DNA of 64,000 nucleotides from Nereocystis luetkeana (taxonomy: Eukaryota; Sar; Phaeophyceae; Laminariales; Laminariaceae): the NCBI GenBank assembly GCA_031213475.1, contig JARUPZ010000034.1, forward strand, positions 3,557,114-3,621,113. Direction: 5' to 3'. The notes beneath the pieces are model-generated. The model saw only the letters and a list, made by a program, of their open reading frames with translations. It did no database searches and was not told the DNA's origin. Numbering within the stretch: position 1 is the stretch's first letter; each line of letters opens with the position of its first letter. Positions 63,434-64,000 of this stretch are shown piece after piece. The translations under genes and the position numbers were made by a program.

Positions 63434-64000
63434 GTGGTTTTATGGTATCCTGGTTCGGGTCTTATTTCGCCGCGACAGATTCACGAGACCGCGAGAGCAC
63501 ACGACCATGCACATCCTCATTGAAACACTCAGAGAAGCGGAGGCGAACTCCCCAGATGATTACAGCAGTACCAGACACCAGATATCATACTACTGCTGTA
63601 CGTACAACACTGTTGTTGATACCTGGTATTAATATTATTATTAGTCCTTTCTCGTTCGAGTTTTCTTGAGGTTGTCGGCACACACATATCAATCGAACTT
63701 GAAACCCGCAGTAAGCCTCGTACCGGTATGTACACCATAACCACATTATATACGTAACGTGCCTTGTCTATAGTAGCCTATGTACGCCCGGTATACTACA
63801 GAGAGTACAGCTGTGGGATACCCTCTCCTCTACGTTACTGCTGTAGGTACCGTCGTCATATTGCCATGTTGCTACTACTGTACGTACGTAGAATACATGG
63901 GAGCAAATCGAAGGACATTTTCAGGGACCGACAGACTGACCTTGCACTAGAGATTTCTTGCCAGAACTTGGTGACCCAACTACTAATATCACGGACATGA
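63434..64000. other. Window end, no gene recognised
   Basis: Rich in TACTGCTGTACGTA, TACCTGGTAT and GTACGTAC words. The frame open at 64000 shows no family motif. Confidence 0.4.

Overview
The window looks like nuclear DNA of a flagellated, intron-rich protist. My best guess is a stramenopile, possibly a brown alga, but nothing here fixes the species. The grounds are GC-rich coding sequence with long Ala, Gly and Gln runs, GT-AG introns of about 0.1 to 10 kb, a flagellar dynein light chain, and a chromovirus fragment whose extended C-terminal region resembles those I associate with stramenopile genomes. No rRNA gene, CRISPR array or bacterial-style operon is visible.

Three genes can be built from splice sites, reading phase and protein family similarity. 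(1) Bases 1-24512, plus strand: 14 exons of a non-canonical poly(A) polymerase of the TRF4/5 (TENT4, PAPD5/7) family. The window starts inside its first visible exon. The chained exons give 2032 codons plus a stop, with every exon phase agreeing. The catalytic core and PAP-associated domain fill the C-terminal 40 percent, and about 425 residues of low-complexity sequence split the core between the second and third catalytic aspartates. (2) Bases 31137-42228, plus strand: three exons of a 106-residue axonemal dynein light chain like DNAL4, split by one 10.1-kb intron full of transposable elements. (3) Bases 58186-46963, minus strand: at least eight exons of an AAGAB (p34) homologue, the alpha/gamma-adaptin binding protein. 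Its first exon was not found.

Region by region: introns of gene 1 hold a 720-bp CCCCT tract, long G and C runs, a 31-bp palindromic satellite, a GCTAAC-type hexamer satellite and two copies of a roughly 480-bp dispersed repeat. From 24.5 to 31.1 kb there is no recognisable gene, only satellites, a MITE and tRNA-like pieces. The DNAL4 intron (31.2-41.4 kb) holds a broken chromovirus integrase and chromodomain, a tRNA-derived SINE, and clusters of two MITE families. From 42.2 to 46.9 kb there is another SINE, small palindromic repeats and no gene. The AAGAB introns carry GGAA, CAG and TAC microsatellites; two MITEs sit inside the TAC tract. From 58.2 to 64 kb lie tandem duplications and a segment bounded by perfect 25-bp inverted repeats, with no confident gene.

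The three genes serve unrelated jobs (nuclear RNA tailing, axonemal motor, clathrin adaptor assembly) and I see no sign that they form a pathway. The most unusual items are the interrupted polymerase core, the density of short inverted-repeat elements with a readable TA target site, and the repeat families that end in poly-G next to GTACTC.
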